DNA from: Gracilariopsis chorda
Taxonomy: Eukaryota > Rhodophyta > Florideophyceae > Gracilariales > Gracilariaceae
NCBI GenBank assembly: GCA_003194525.1
Contig: NBIV01000181.1
Location: 90,197 to 154,196, forward strand
Length of the DNA: 64,000 bases
Direction: 5' to 3'
The notes beneath the pieces were generated by a model. The model made no database searches, had not been told where the DNA came from, and saw nothing but the letters and a program-made list of their open reading frames with translations. This document shows positions 18,698-31,358 of this stretch, piece after piece (position 1 is the stretch's first letter; each line of letters begins with the position of its first letter). A program made the translations under genes and the position numbers.

Positions 18698-21166
18698 CTA
18701 CATGTTCAGGATTCCAGTGATTGTATCTAGTTCGCTTCGTAACGAAGCTAGTTCTTGGAGCAAGTCATTCGCACCGTCGTCATCCGCCTCACCCGACCCT
18801 GACCCTCCTGGTCGTCCTTCGTTAGCTCTTACTCTTGTCTTAGTTTGTTGTGCTACCCCGCCATTTCTTGGCGCTTCCGCTGCAGCAGACGCATTGTCTT
18901 CCGGTCTTCCACGAGCTTGGAGACGACTTCTGAATCTCTGAAACAAGGACGGAATCGCTCCAGCCCCGCCATGTTCTCCAAAGTCCCCAGTTGTCGTCAC
19001 ATCCAACGTAGCCTCAACGGAGCTTTCACCTTCAATGCTCCCCGTGCTTCTCTGTCCACTTACCCTATCGCCCGTTGTGATTGTACTAGATTCCTCACTC
19101 ACCTCACCAGTTTTGGCCCTGTCCTCTTGTTTATTCAGTCCTATCAGCATCCCTGTCTGTACTTCTCTCACAGCATCCAGTTGTTGTCGCATAACAGAAC
19201 CCCATCTTACCTGAAGACTCTGTTCTGTAGCGTAGTCTCTTCTCGCGGTTCCGGCTGAATGTTGCGGAGGAGCTTCCTCAATTTCCTTGCGAACGGTTCC
19301 AAGTTTGTCTGCAACAGCTGTCAACACCGGTTGCACATGTGGCTTCAATCCCCATGTGTTTTCGCGCATGTTGCGCACAACTGCTTCTAGTCGCAAGATA
19401 CGTTCCTTCCATAATGCTCGAGCACCTACCAATTCAGGTAAAAGCTGCTCTGCTGCAACTTCGCTTTCATCATCTCCATCCTTTTGAGCCGCATCTTGTT
19501 CGTTCTTCATATTTGAAGCCGGAATCCTTCGATGAGCTGTTTCAAATTCCAACTGTCGTCGTACAGAACGTGGAGCATGTCGTTTTCGAGGAGGTGATCC
19601 ATCCCCTCTCGTGTTCTTATCAACGGCATCGCCCATAACCTGAACACCGCTTGCACCACCCCCCGCATTAGCACCGTGGCTATCCTTATCCGACCCCGCA
19701 TGAACATCTGCATCCAAAGACATATCTTGTCGACTCCTGCGTGCAGAATTCTCTGAAATATAAACACGAGAACTCTCAACGAGTGAGGCTTCTCTAGCCA
19801 CTAGTTCCAATTCCCTTGTCTCCAGCATGGCCTCGCGAAGATCAATAGATCGTTTCATATTATCAAAGTTGGCACGTTCATTCTCAACTTCACGTTCTCG
19901 CGCATCGATAGCTTTTTCTCGTTCTGTTACCGCGGCATGGGCGCGACGAATGGAGCGTTCCCTTCTCGCAAGCGTCTTTTCAGATTGTGCGATGACCGTT
20001 TCACGATGACTCAACTTGGATTCCCTTTGCAAAAGTTCGCGTTCCTTCTTGTGCATGCCCTCTTCCCTTCTATCATGTTCAGTGCGCGTGTCATCCAGAG
20101 AACGTATACTTTCTCTCAACTCTGTGGTTTGCAGTGATATTTTGTCCTGTTCATTGGATAAACGCGTCTCAAGAACGTCGAGGTCATGTTCCCTTTGTCT
20201 GGTGGCAAGCTCTTTATCGCGGAGTGCCTTCTCCCTGTCACTAATCGTAGCCTGCACCGCTTCAAGTTCAGCACGGTGATCGTTCAACACCTTGCTCCGT
20301 GAGCGCATCTCACGGAGCGCATTGAGGGCCATTTGGACGCCCTTGGGCACATCGTCACGAATAGATACAGTATCTCTGTGCTCAAATGAGGCAAATTCAT
20401 CCACAAAAGTCTGCAAAGGGGTAACAACGCGCTCAAACTGCTCCAACCACGACAAGCGATCGGACTTGACCGTAATCGCAGCTTCCGAAGCGTCGACATC
20501 GCGTTCGCGTTTACGAACAGCTGCTTCAAGTGACTCAAGTCGTTCTGCGAGTGTTTCCAATCTGCTCTTCTCCTCTGCGATACGTCTTGCCTCATTGGCC
20601 ATTCTGGAAAGCTCAGAGCGCGCCGCATCGAGCTCAGTACTGATGGAGTGCTTTGATTCGATCAGAGTGGCGTACTCCTTTTCGAGCAAGTGTAACTCTG
20701 AAGTCTTATCCTCAAGCACATTTTTAGTGTTGCGAAGTTCATCTTTGTTCTTCGAAATAGCAGCGGCAAGTTTTCTACCCTTCTCAGCGCGCTGCTCCCA
20801 TCGCGAGAGTTGACGCTGTCTAGCCGCAACGTCCCTCAAAAAGGCGGTCATTTCCGAGCGCATGCGTCTTTCCAAAGATGCCAAAGCCCTTTCATGAGCG
20901 CGAAGCGCGCTTCCACGACTCTCCAAGCGCGCCTCCGCGGTGCGCAAGGCGTGGGCGCGACTGTCGAGGGCGACGGATAGACTCTTCATGTGGGCGGCGT
21001 AACTGTCGAGAAGCTTGCTGTGGGGTGGAGTGGAGGGAGGAGAGGGCGGGGCGGACATGGGTGGGGAGGACGGTGCAAGCTCTGCTGGAGCCATCGTGGT
21101 CGCGCTGCGGACTGCGGGAGAAGCATCACTGAGCGAGGGACGCCCTTGCTGTGTATGGGTCCACAT
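18698..21166 (-). CDS. Long coiled-coil protein of unknown function
   Basis: From Met 21166 about 822 residues; Met 21094 and an upstream Met at 21319 are alternative starts. After a Pro/Ser-rich head (SSPPMSAPPSPPSTPPHS), the region from about residue 50 to 480 is almost continuous Arg/Glu/Ala-rich coiled coil (ALRTAEARLESRGSALRAHE, LEAAVRKRERDVDASEAAI, TEREKAIDAREREVENERAN). The last third is polar and low-complexity with a short C-terminal helix. No motor, kinase or membrane domain is visible. It resembles centrosomal, nuclear-matrix or cytoskeletal linkers in style only; the assignment stays open. Confidence 0.8.
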   Translation of the reverse strand: MWTHTQQGRPSLSDASPAVRSATTMAPAELAPSSPPMSAPPSPPSTPPHSKLLDSYAAHMKSLSVALDSRAHALRTAEARLESRGSALRAHERALASLERRMRSEMTAFLRDVAARQRQLSRWEQRAEKGRKLAAAISKNKDELRNTKNVLEDKTSELHLLEKEYATLIESKHSISTELDAARSELSRMANEARRIAEEKSRLETLAERLESLEAAVRKRERDVDASEAAITVKSDRLSWLEQFERVVTPLQTFVDEFASFEHRDTVSIRDDVPKGVQMALNALREMRSRSKVLNDHRAELEAVQATISDREKALRDKELATRQREHDLDVLETRLSNEQDKISLQTTELRESIRSLDDTRTEHDRREEGMHKKERELLQRESKLSHRETVIAQSEKTLARRERSIRRAHAAVTEREKAIDAREREVENERANFDNMKRSIDLREAMLETRELELVAREASLVESSRVYISENSARRSRQDMSLDADVHAGSDKDSHGANAGGGASGVQVMGDAVDKNTRGDGSPPRKRHAPRSVRRQLEFETAHRRIPASNMKNEQDAAQKDGDDESEVAAEQLLPELVGARALWKERILRLEAVVRNMRENTWGLKPHVQPVLTAVADKLGTVRKEIEEAPPQHSAGTARRDYATEQSLQVRWGSVMRQQLDAVREVQTGMLIGLNKQEDRAKTGEVSEESSTITTGDRVSGQRSTGSIEGESSVEATLDVTTTGDFGEHGGAGAIPSLFQRFRSRLQARGRPEDNASAAAEAPRNGGVAQQTKTRVRANEGRPGGSGSGEADDDGANDLLQELASLRSELDTITGILNM

Positions 21167-21319
21167 ACTGTACAACTCTTCACCCTCGCGTGTAACGGTC
21201 GCACATGGACAACATGACGTTTCACAGCTGCGACGTGACACGTGGAGCGCATTTTGCTTTTTATTGTTGAATTGTGCTGCGCACAAACGTCGACTGCGTC
21301 GAGCGCCTACGTCGCTCAC

Positions 21320-24300
21320 GCATGTGCATTTGCCACACTCTCAAGAGGAAGCTTCAGCCCTACCTGTGCCCAACACTCCCGCAAGAACTCACTACAGAAC
21401 CTCTTCTTCATGGCCCTTTTCTTTCCGAGCTTATCTCCCATGAAGCGTTGAAGGCATGACCGACGTGTTTCCGCGATGATCACGTATCTTGCGACGCAAA
21501 CCCACCAAGGGTACGTCAAGTACATGCATCGCTGCCTTTATGCTCTCACTTGCCTCATTCAACCAGCGATTTCCGGGCCCTATAATCGTTTATCTAACTT
21601 CTTAGTCTAGCATAACAGCTAAAAATCCGACATTCAGCGTTCTCTTGGCAACCAGCACAATGCCTTTTACCGCTCTATTCCAAACCCACTTCTCCAGAAA
21701 ACGCTGCAAGCCCAGTTGTTCTCTGAACGAGGTTTCAAAAGTCTAAACTTCTGACTTTCGTCTTTCCCGAACTTTAAGCTAACTGAAAATCAATATTTTC
21801 TCGCTGCTACTAATTCTACTACTCCGAACAAAACGCTCTCTCTTCACTACGGGACCAATCACCTGGTTGTTGTGTTACGAACTCTATCATTCCATTTCAT
21901 CATTTCAGACAATCGTTTGGTAGTTCCTTCTGAATGAGCTATGCTCTTTTACACATATACAACCTGAAAGAGATCTCGTCAAGATTTACTTCTTCTAGAA
22001 TTCGGCCTGTTCAACTTTTTACCAGTAGTCTCCTAGGATGGGTAAATAACATAGAACCGACTTCCTTGTATGTCAATCAAATAATTCTACTCCTCAGGAC
22101 ACTAGTATAGAACTGGAAACGCGCTTTCGGCTACATGAATATCTTTCTTCCTCTCAAGACCCAAATCTATCTTCTGCGTCTTCAGCATCAACAAACACAA
22201 CTCTATCATATTCTTGACTTATGTCCTGTATCGGACTCGTTTCCAAGTCGGGTTAACTGTTCAACATCTTTGTTTGTGCTAGCAGTGAAAAGTATCGAAA
22301 TGAACTTTTCGAACTGTTAAGTGGGGCACTCTGTCAACCGATCTTGCATGCGAAAGTCTTTCGAATTTACCAACTTGAAAAGTGCATTCTCATACTATTT
22401 ACATGAAGAAGCCGTTTAAAGCGATCAGTTTGGCACTGGAGACAGATCAAACCCCTAAAGTGCGACAGGACTTGTGTGTCTCTTTTTGTTACTTCAAGAT
22501 TAGGAACAACTCCGCTTCTAAAGGCAAAAGCACCAGGAGCTAGGACAGCACGGATTGTTTGACAAAGAGTCGCGTTATGACCCTCACGACAGCAGCCACA
22601 ATACGAACCTCCACTTGGAAGAAGTGTTTCCTAACTATAATGACTGGTCCCGGGTGTCATATAACCTGTCTTATGTTTTCCACATCTTCATTAATCTGTC
22701 ACCTGTTTGAGGTCGTAATACTTCTTTCGCGCCAAAACCAGGTCAGAAGTTCCGGAATAGAGCACAGCAGACGGACTACGAATCGCGTGGATTCCCCGAA
22801 CACAAAAAGATGAAGCAAAAGGTTTTTTGAGGATGCACGGCGGAACTGGCGACAACCTTTACTGCTGACAGACACCCCTTCATTTGCTATCTCCTCTATA
22901 CTTCTGTGTGATTTGACGAACACGAAGGATCGGGAAATTGCAACTGCAAATGGGCCAAACGAAGTTTCTTCGCACTGTCATTCTGCTGTGCGTGCTTGTA
23001 CTGTGGTACCTTGGTATTTCAATATCTCTTTGAGCACTCTAAAACTAAGCATCCCCTAACTTACCCCACTACTGCAATTCTCCTCTAATATCAAAGGTAG
23101 ACCCAGTTTTTAAGAGGAAGGCTTAGCCTTCCCGAAAGCTTTTAGGGGATTCAAGGAACAACCAACGGCTACAGGGGTGGGGATGTAGGATAACCTTCAT
23201 AGCCTTCTTACCCCTACTCGAAACCGCGGAGGATAAACTAACCCTTAATACACTCTTGTGGCTACTAAGGGAAAACGGTAGCAGAACATATATGCACAGT
23301 ATTCTTATTATTAATCCCAGTTCGAATAATCTGTCAAATCATTGTAGCCTATTCTACGCAAGGACAGAACATGAATATTCGAGACAAGCGGATTGATGCC
23401 TCCAAGTCATCGATGCGCCTCACAGAGCCCGTCCTGATATATCGGATATCGGTATGAGTCATCTATTTCGTAAAGATGTGATCGGCGAATCCTCGTGGTC
23501 CATGAACATACATTTCAGTACTTAGCCTACCATTCGTTCCCTTCAAGAGATGTGACATATTTCGTAACAGTACAGCACTTCGCTTGTCAAGCAATATGGA
23601 TTCATATATGCGTTTGATCCATCTGTTTTTGAGGACAGCTTAAAATGTAAGACATGGATAATTGCATGTGAGCTGTACAATCCGATATGTTCAAAACACC
23701 AAAGAGAATTCTTTCTATTGACGCATATGTGGCCCTGTGTCTTGAAGCAATAAGAAAAGCAAAAGTCCTGCTGGGCTGATTTGTTCTTGAGAAAACCATT
23801 CTCGTTCCGAGGAGGAAAGCGTGAATATTGTACTAAACCATTTGTCACCTTGTGTGTTGTTCTCGATGTTCCGAACGCAGATCGTTTAGGGCACAGTGCA
23901 TATCATTGTCGTGAATATATCAAGAAAGCAAGGTTCTTGCCTCGGGCAGTTTCTCTCAGCTTGTCATTGGCAAACATTGACCTCGGTCCGTACAGCCTTC
24001 GGATAAAAGATACCAGACATTTCAAGGGGCATCACAAAAATTTCAAGCATCGCCATTTTTCGCTCGAAGTCCTGGTCACGTGTTGAGTTCCATACTTCAG
24101 ATTGGAAGATGTGTGACGAACGCAGAAGCATGACATGTGGGACATACATACCCTAGCACATACAAACAGTACGGTACAAGAAATGGGACAGCTTCATGAA
24201 AAAGGAAAGGAGTCTGTCTCTAAAAACTCCCACCCAATATCTCCCAGAGTTTTCCTCCAACGTATAAGACCACAGACTCGTGAGTAAGTTATGCACAACT

Positions 24301-24356
24301 CAATAGCTACAACAAACACATATTCACGCATTGCTTAGGAAAAAGCGACCTTGATA
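21320..24356. other. AT-rich spacer without recognisable genes
   Basis: About 3 kb where base composition drops after the gene island. Only short frames are present. A perfect 8-bp stem hairpin (GGAAGGCT/AGCCTTCC) sits at 23116-23132. Nothing else is supported. Confidence 0.4.
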
Positions 24357-25591
24357 ATGACTCATCTTCGATCTGGATCTCGTCATAGTCAAGACACGAA
24401 AAGCAGTTCTGGAATAATACTGTTAGCAAAGCATCTAGTCCGGATAGAAGAAGGCTTACCTACCAGACATGGGACTATATTCCCCGTATCGGATGATATT
24501 CCAGAGCAGTTTGATCCCAACAACCCACCACATGGAATATCCAAGAACTCGAAAGAAGCCAGGTTGCTGAACAGGTTGTACAATAGTAAGACCTTAGTCA
24601 AGTGCCATATTGAAAGCTGTAAGAGGACTTTCAAAGGCTTTGGTGATATATTGGTATGTTCGCCTTCTTCTCATGTTAACTGTCTAAGAACCTAGACCAC
24701 AACGTACCATTGCATTATCTAACGCAGTAGAAAATGAACTGGTAATGAATGCGCAGAGGCACAAAAGGACTGAGCGAGATGAAGCATCGGTAGGTAATTA
24801 AACTGGACTAAAGAAGCATACCCGCTAGAAATTCAAAAGGCTCTTGTTGACCATGGCTTATTCAATCTTATTGCGCTTATAGGAGAGGAAACGAAGAGCG
24901 CGGAATATTTACAACCGTGAAGGAACGACGCAGCTGAGAAAAGTATGTAAACCTGAAACCCATAGTTGGCAGAAGCTTCAAAGTCTAACTCACAGATTCT
25001 TCATTTCTTCGCATTTCAGAAACGAAGAACCAGACGTCATCGCACTTCCCGAGTGCACATATGCGTGGATGAAAGCTGCTTGGCCTCCTTCAACAAAGGC
25101 TTCAACGCAAACCGCCATTTCTACACGTATGCTATTTCATTCCTTTCCAGCACAAACGGCCTTTTCTAACACTGATTCATTCTTATAATCGCGACACTAG
25201 GCAACACGTCGGTATCTGTGACAGAAATCGTCTGAAAAGAACGGCAGCAGATGAAAGCACTGCTTCGAGGAGCATGGATTCTTCTGAAAGTTCATCCAAG
25301 GCTATCATGGAAGAAGAAAGCTCAAAAAATATGACGAATATGGAAAGAACTTCTATTCAAGCGCTATGTAGGGATTTTGGAGCATCTCCAGCATCGGTGG
25401 ATGACTCGGATTCAAGAAAAGAGGAATGCATGAAAGAAAATTGTAGTGATGATGCAACTGTGTCTAATGAAGTTCGTAAGGAGATTCGAGAAGGGGCTCT
25501 AACGTTGATACAACTTAAGTATCATAACCCGGATAGTCGGGGAGGGATTGGACCGCGTATGGGTAGAGTGGTGGACACCTTGCGACAATGA
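24357..25591 (+). CDS. Two-finger C2H2 zinc-finger protein, four exons
   Basis: Proposed exons: 24357-24653, 24757-24789 (33 nt), 25020-25126 and 25201-25591, all joined by GT-AG sites in matching phase, giving about 275 residues. Finger 1 is split between exons 1 and 2 (CHIESCKRTFKGFGDIL then RHKRTER). Finger 2 is split between exons 3 and 4 (CVDESCLASFNKGFNANRHF then YTQH). The two fingers align with identical spacing (Cx4C, x3F, x7, RH), which supports the model. In finger 1 the last His position is Glu or Arg, so it may be degenerate. The rest is basic and Ser/Glu-rich. Probably a nuclear DNA- or RNA-binding protein. Upstream exons may be missing. Confidence 0.55.
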
Positions 25592-26795
25592 TGGTCTTGA
25601 ATGGGAACAGTGCCGAAAAAGCGGAAATGGGGTGTGGATGACGTCATTCTTGTTGATGTGCAACAACATTTGTGAAAGCCAAAGCATGGCCATACGTTGA
25701 GATTGATGTAAAACAGATGAGATTCATTTCTGTTGTAGACGTGAAGGTGATATTCACCATGATGACTGTGATGTACTTCCGTACATGGGAGGGTAACCCT
25801 TTAGCAGTAGCGCTCTACAGAAATGTGGCAGTGACGGTGCTAAGTTTCTTTTCCTTTCCGTCTGAAGTTCATGCCAGTACCCTTGGGTACCAACGTCAAT
25901 ATCAAAACATGCTACCCTAAGGGTACGTAGATCGAGGGAAATAGAAGTTGATACGCAGTCGATTCTAAAACCAAAACCGGCAATTGCGAAAAGGGCAAAC
26001 TGTCAAGACAAGGCCTTGCATGGGTACAAGCCGATCCGCCTTCACGAGGTGTACTCGTCTTCCTTCCGTCAACGAGGGAAGCGAAATGGACAGGCGATTG
26101 GGTCTCTCACGGAGTCCAACAAGCTTTCAGCTTTTTTCAAGGCCTTGCATCACGGACTTTTGAGAGCAACTCCTCCTTCAGACCAAAAAAGAAAAGCCTA
26201 TGAGAGTGGTAAAGGGTCAGGGCTTTTCGAAGGCAGATACATCAGTACGTAACTTTATAGTGGCGAAGTCTTGGTATGTCCATGCCGTAACCTCATCTGA
26301 AAGACTCTGCTCCTGCCGAAGCAAACGAAAGCAGTACGAAGGGTAGCGTTCTCCAACGCCATGATTTCACGAAGCGAAAGGCCCGGTCTGCTGAAGAGGT
26401 GATTATGGACGAACTGCGGAGAGAGGAGTTCTTCGATAAGAGCTCCTACAATGCTTCCGGAATTAGTAGGGTGGGCCCGTATACATACATACCGAGGGGT
26501 ACTCACATGGTGGAACTGCTATATCAATGGTTGCGAGCTAGTGTATCCAGTACTGAAGACTGTACACGTATTTCGGCGGCTTCGGAGCTGCATAGTTCAA
26601 GCTTCCTGACGGTTGAACGCACGCGAAAGTAACGCCGCCCGTGGGGCAAAGGTCAACGACGGCGATTTCTGGGACGTCAATGCCGCGCTCCGCATTTCAT
26701 TGTCGAATGGAGTGAAGAGCGCCACTTCGCTGCGCAAGTGGACCGAATGTACGCACAGCCCCGTGAACTTTTACGACGGGGTGATCATGTAAGAG
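25592..26795. other. Spacer without recognisable genes
   Basis: About 1.2 kb with short frames only. Two nearby copies of a TACCC(T)/GGGTA palindrome occur at about 25878-25925. No gene is supported. The 3' part is the likely promoter of the ABC transporter. Confidence 0.35.
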
Positions 26796-29528
26796 ATGCG
26801 TGTGTCTCCGTTTGCATACGTCAGTTCATGTTCCTGCGCCGCACCGCACTGTGCACCCGCTCCCGCCTGTGGCCGTAAGCCGCCACGTGCCTTTCGCAGT
26901 GCTACAAACCCCCATCACGCCAGGGTCTCCAAAGCATTCGCTGCTCATCCTTCGGGGATGACGTCGAAGAAGGCGTTCAAGCTCCCGTGCATCTGTCGCT
27001 CTACTTTTGTTCCACCAGCGGCTCAACCTTTGATGTCACAGCGCCATCTCCGTCAATCCAACTTCCGCAAGCCTTCCCCAACCATGTCCCAGACGCATTC
27101 CGAACCTTTCTACTCCGAGCTATCCGCACAATCATCTAGCGATGACCACTTGCTCTACGAAGAACAGATACAATTTCCCGTCCACTGGAAAACCACATTG
27201 CGTCTTGTAACGCCCTACATTCGACCGGCAAACACTTATTACACCCTGCTTTCAATTCTGTCCATGTGCACACTCTTGCTATCAACCGTTTTGAAGCTGC
27301 TCATTCCCTACATCATCAAACTCATATTAGACTCCATAACAGACACTAAAACGTTATCCGTTCCACTCTTCTGCATTCTCTTCTCCGCTAACTGCGTTGT
27401 CAACATTCTTCAGTTTGTTCGCACGATCACTTACTCCACGATTGAATGCGACGCTTCACGACGGTTTGGAATTGATGTTTACCAGCATTTACACATGCTG
27501 TGCGCCTCTTTTCACTCAAACAGACGTGTTGGACAATTGTGTAAGATCATTGACAAAGGCACGGATGCTTTGGATACTATCGTCGATCTTGTTCTCTTTA
27601 CCATACTTCCAACGTATGTATCTGTTCAGGTGTCTCGTGCTTGTCGCTTGTTGCAGCCTTTCTGACGTTTTGGGTAGCGTCTTTGAAGCTGTTGTTGTCA
27701 TCAATGTATTCTGCAAACTGCAAGTGCCTCTCATTGCAATAGCCAATACCGTTTTGGTCATCCTTTTCTTCCTTGTTTCTTTCTGCGCTACGCGCTTCAC
27801 GTATGTTTCACAACACTGTATCTTATATCAGCAGCCTTGAATCTGACGTTCTATTATATGCAGCATCGTAACAAGAAAGCGTGTCAACGAGATCGACAAT
27901 CAGCTTGGTGGTAAGTCAGCCTCTTCGTCCTTATCTCTTCCACGTAAGTCCCCTCACAATCATATCCTAAATCCTATTGTTTTTTCGTTCTCTACCTTGC
28001 TGCAATTGAAGACAGGGTAAGTACAATCATTTCCTAGACTTCACGAAATACTCCGTACAACTGACTCATCTGTCAGGCCATTGACGGCTTGCTCAACCAT
28101 GAAACCGTCAAAGCGTTTGCCATGGAAGCTTATGAAGTAGACTTGTACTCCTGGTTAGAGTCTGTCTTCCAGGAATTGTACATCAAGTTTCGCCTTTCTG
28201 TTGATGCCCAGCAGCTGTTACAGCGCATGATCGAAGCAATTGCACTCGCCATATCGCTCTATCTGGCTGGCATTGCAGTCGTGGAAAATCGCATGACCGC
28301 CGGAGATTTCGTATTGGTTGCCTCTTATGTGAAACAGTTATTCGAACCACTTGCGGTACGTTGAGCATGTCTTGTAGTTACGCTTATTGTATCGCACTGA
28401 CATTCTTGCAGACCATCGCTTCGTCCTATCGGCTTCTCGCGCAATCCGTAATTGATCTTGAAAAATGTGTCATGCTGCTTACCATCGAGTCCTCCGTCAA
28501 GGATCTACCGGGTGCTGTCAGCTTCCATTTGCTTGACCGTGACGTGGTCTCCAAACGCGTCGGCGAAGTCGAGTTTGATAATGTTTCCTTCTCTTATTCC
28601 AGTGCCGACTGTGCGGGTACGGAAAATGGTCTGCGAAACGTATCGTTCAAAGTCGCACCAGGTAGCACCGTTGCATTAGTCGGAGCATCTGGTGTAGGGA
28701 AAAGGTAACCCAGCTGAGCCCATGTTGCGTGCCCTTTCACTGTCACTTGCTAACTAGATTCAAAGCACCATTCTGAGATTGTTGCTACGGTTTTATGATG
28801 TTACAGATGGGGCGATACGAATTGATGGGCGGGACATTCGATCATTTACTCAAGCATCCTTACGTCGTAACATTGGTATTGTAGCACAGGAAACGGTAAT
28901 GTATCGCGTTTACACACATGCAATTAGTATTCAAAGGATTCTCTAACTCGCGTCAGGCTCTTTTCAACCAAACACTGCGAGATAATATTGCGTATGGCAG
29001 AACAGGCGCGTCTGATGAAGAAATCATGGAGGCTGCTGCAGCATCAGCGTTAACTTCTCTGATAAAGAGCTTACCACAGGGACTGGACTCATTGGTAGGC
29101 GAACGCGGCATTCGACTATCGGGTGGAGAACGACAACGCGTAGGATGCGCGCGATGTATTCTGAAATCGCCTGCGATTGTGTTGCTTGATGAAGCAACTT
29201 CAGCTCTTGTAAGTTGACCATTTCCCTGCCATCCTCTCACACTGCACACACTGACGTACAGCAGGATACGCAAACTGAACGCGAGATTCAGGCACACCTG
29301 CGCCGGGTCTGCAAGAACCGCACAACAATTATAGTGGCGCATAGGCTTTCAACAGTTGTTGTGGCTGATGAGATCATAGTTCTGGGAAACAAGGGAGCAA
29401 ATGGAGCGATATCAGTAGTTGAGCGCGGATCCCACGAGGATTTGTTGAAGAAGGACGGATTCTATGCAACGCTTTGGGCTATCCAGACACAACAGAACAA
29501 GATAGGCGAGGAACCTACTGGGTTTTAG
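26796..29528 (+). CDS. ABC half-transporter, ATM1/HMT1 (ABCB) clade, nine exons
   Basis: Exons: 26796-27613, 27657-27800, 27864-27910, 28012-28016 (5 nt), 28077-28355, 28412-28704, 28766-28895, 28957-29208, 29265-29528. All junctions are GT-AG and in phase, giving 743 residues. An N-terminal basic, Ala/Ser-rich extension could target mitochondria. The transmembrane domain follows ([34 protein letters not shown]), then the nucleotide-binding domain: Walker A GASGVGKS (split by an intron), Q-loop VAQET, signature [10 protein letters not shown], Walker [14 protein letters not shown]-loop IIVAHRLST. Relatives export glutathione-sulfur compounds for cytosolic Fe-S assembly (ATM1) or sequester metal-phytochelatins (HMT1). 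The sequence alone does not separate these. The first Met may lie further downstream. Confidence 0.9.
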
Positions 29529-31358
29529 TCTTGCAAATAACTTGGAACACCTTGAACCCCTTATGGGCCCGAGGACACCAGTGGTAACGCTTTCGCGAGT
29601 GACGTTGATTCTTGACATTGCTGTGGCTCACGCGCCGCTACCTTTAGCACTAGCCACGGTGACACTTGAAAACAGTTCTTTTATCATATTATATACTCCT
29701 GCAAGATTGTCATCTATGGAAACGAGGAAAGGCGCGCGTGAATCATGCGACAAGACCACAGCTTCGACTCATTGGTTCTTGGGGGCGAGGATTAAAGTGC
29801 GTGTCCCCAATCTTTCAGATTTATCAGAAACTCAGGCCGCAAAGAAGGAGGACGAAACTTTTATACTTACGAGCGATTAACAGAGAGGCTACTATTGACC
29901 CCTCATGTGGGGCCTAAAGTTTCGCTCGCATGCTTCCATATGATGCTGCTATGTGCGATTTGTAGAGTGTACAAACGTGACTTTTAAGGGCTTGAAATCT
30001 CAACATCCTAATGTCCTGCTCCCACCATCCTGTCTGCTTGTTTTGTTGTGTGTGCCAGCCTGGCACTATTGAAATAGGCATTCTTGAGGATAAGAGGTAA
30101 CAACTCATGACGCAGCCGGGTTTTCGGTGTTGTACAAACACAGTGTAACAGGTGACACTGTCTCGAATTTGGAATTGAAGAAGCATAGTTCAAAATGGGC
30201 GCAATGGGTCTAAGTGGTCTTGTTCACGCTAGAGTATGGTGCACATAAGGGACAGAATTGTCGCTATGAGCTGGACAAGAGATGCTCATCGCCCTGTCAG
30301 AAGAACAGATTCTAGTAAAGTATTTCCCAGTCGTCGTACACAGAGTAGATTCTGTGTTCCATCTCACTCGTTCATCTGCGCATACGATTATGGGCCGTGG
30401 GTGTATCCTGGCAATAAGCGACCCAACCCATGCTCGAGCTATATCAAGTCTTTATGAATGAATCTAAACTACAGGTGTGCAGACAGCGTCGATTAAGCTT
30501 CAAGCATTGTACGACGTCTGAATTGTACTCGGTAATCACAATCAGGGTGACAGAGTCATTACATCCAGGGCATACCAAGTCCTCCTTCGTGTGGCATGCT
30601 TCACTTCACCATAAATCTACCGATAGGTATCTGGGAGACTCGCGGTCGGTTTCTAAGAGGGACAGGCTATGTGGAACAGATTATAAAGGAGTCATACTGT
30701 GACTATGTTTTCACACTACGGTATTGCAGATAGTGTTGGGAACGGAAGTGGAACTGAAAAAGGAACTGTTTCGCGCCGCAAAATCGGCGCTCCATTTCGC
30801 TTCCCATTGGGTTCGAGGAAAAGGCCGGCATACCTCGAGAACACAGATCGGTTTGTGCGCGTGGAATACTTAGATATCTCAAATTGTTGAGCACAGGTAT
30901 GAGAGCCTGCCCTGCTGAACTCATGTCACATCCTTGCCGTCGTATTCCAGTATTGCAGGAACAGGCCACACGGTGCAACAAACAATTCGGTCTATGAAAA
31001 TCTGGGCCTCTGTTCCTGAAACGCCCTAGTGCACAAACTATCATCCAGTGAGAACCTTCCGAGAAGGATTGTACCGCTTGTACTCATCGTGACTAGATTC
31101 AGGCAGAAACGCTACAGACTATTGAACACAAACGTACATGGCGAACAGAACCGTGACTAATGGTGGCACTGGACGAAGGATCACCCTGATATACGCTTGT
31201 CAAACGTGACATAAGTAAACTTGTGTTGGCAGGCTTTTTGACAGTGTTGGTTTTAGCTACAAGCATCGGGCGATACTGCTTCCGTGTAGATACTTATCGC
31301 TGCGCAGGCAAAAGGATGCTGATGCGCAAAGCGGAGTACTTGATCTTGCCCTCTTTCG
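29529..31358. other. AT-rich spacer without recognisable genes
   Basis: About 1.8 kb with only short frames on both strands and no recognised motif, RNA gene or clear repeat. Confidence 0.4.
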
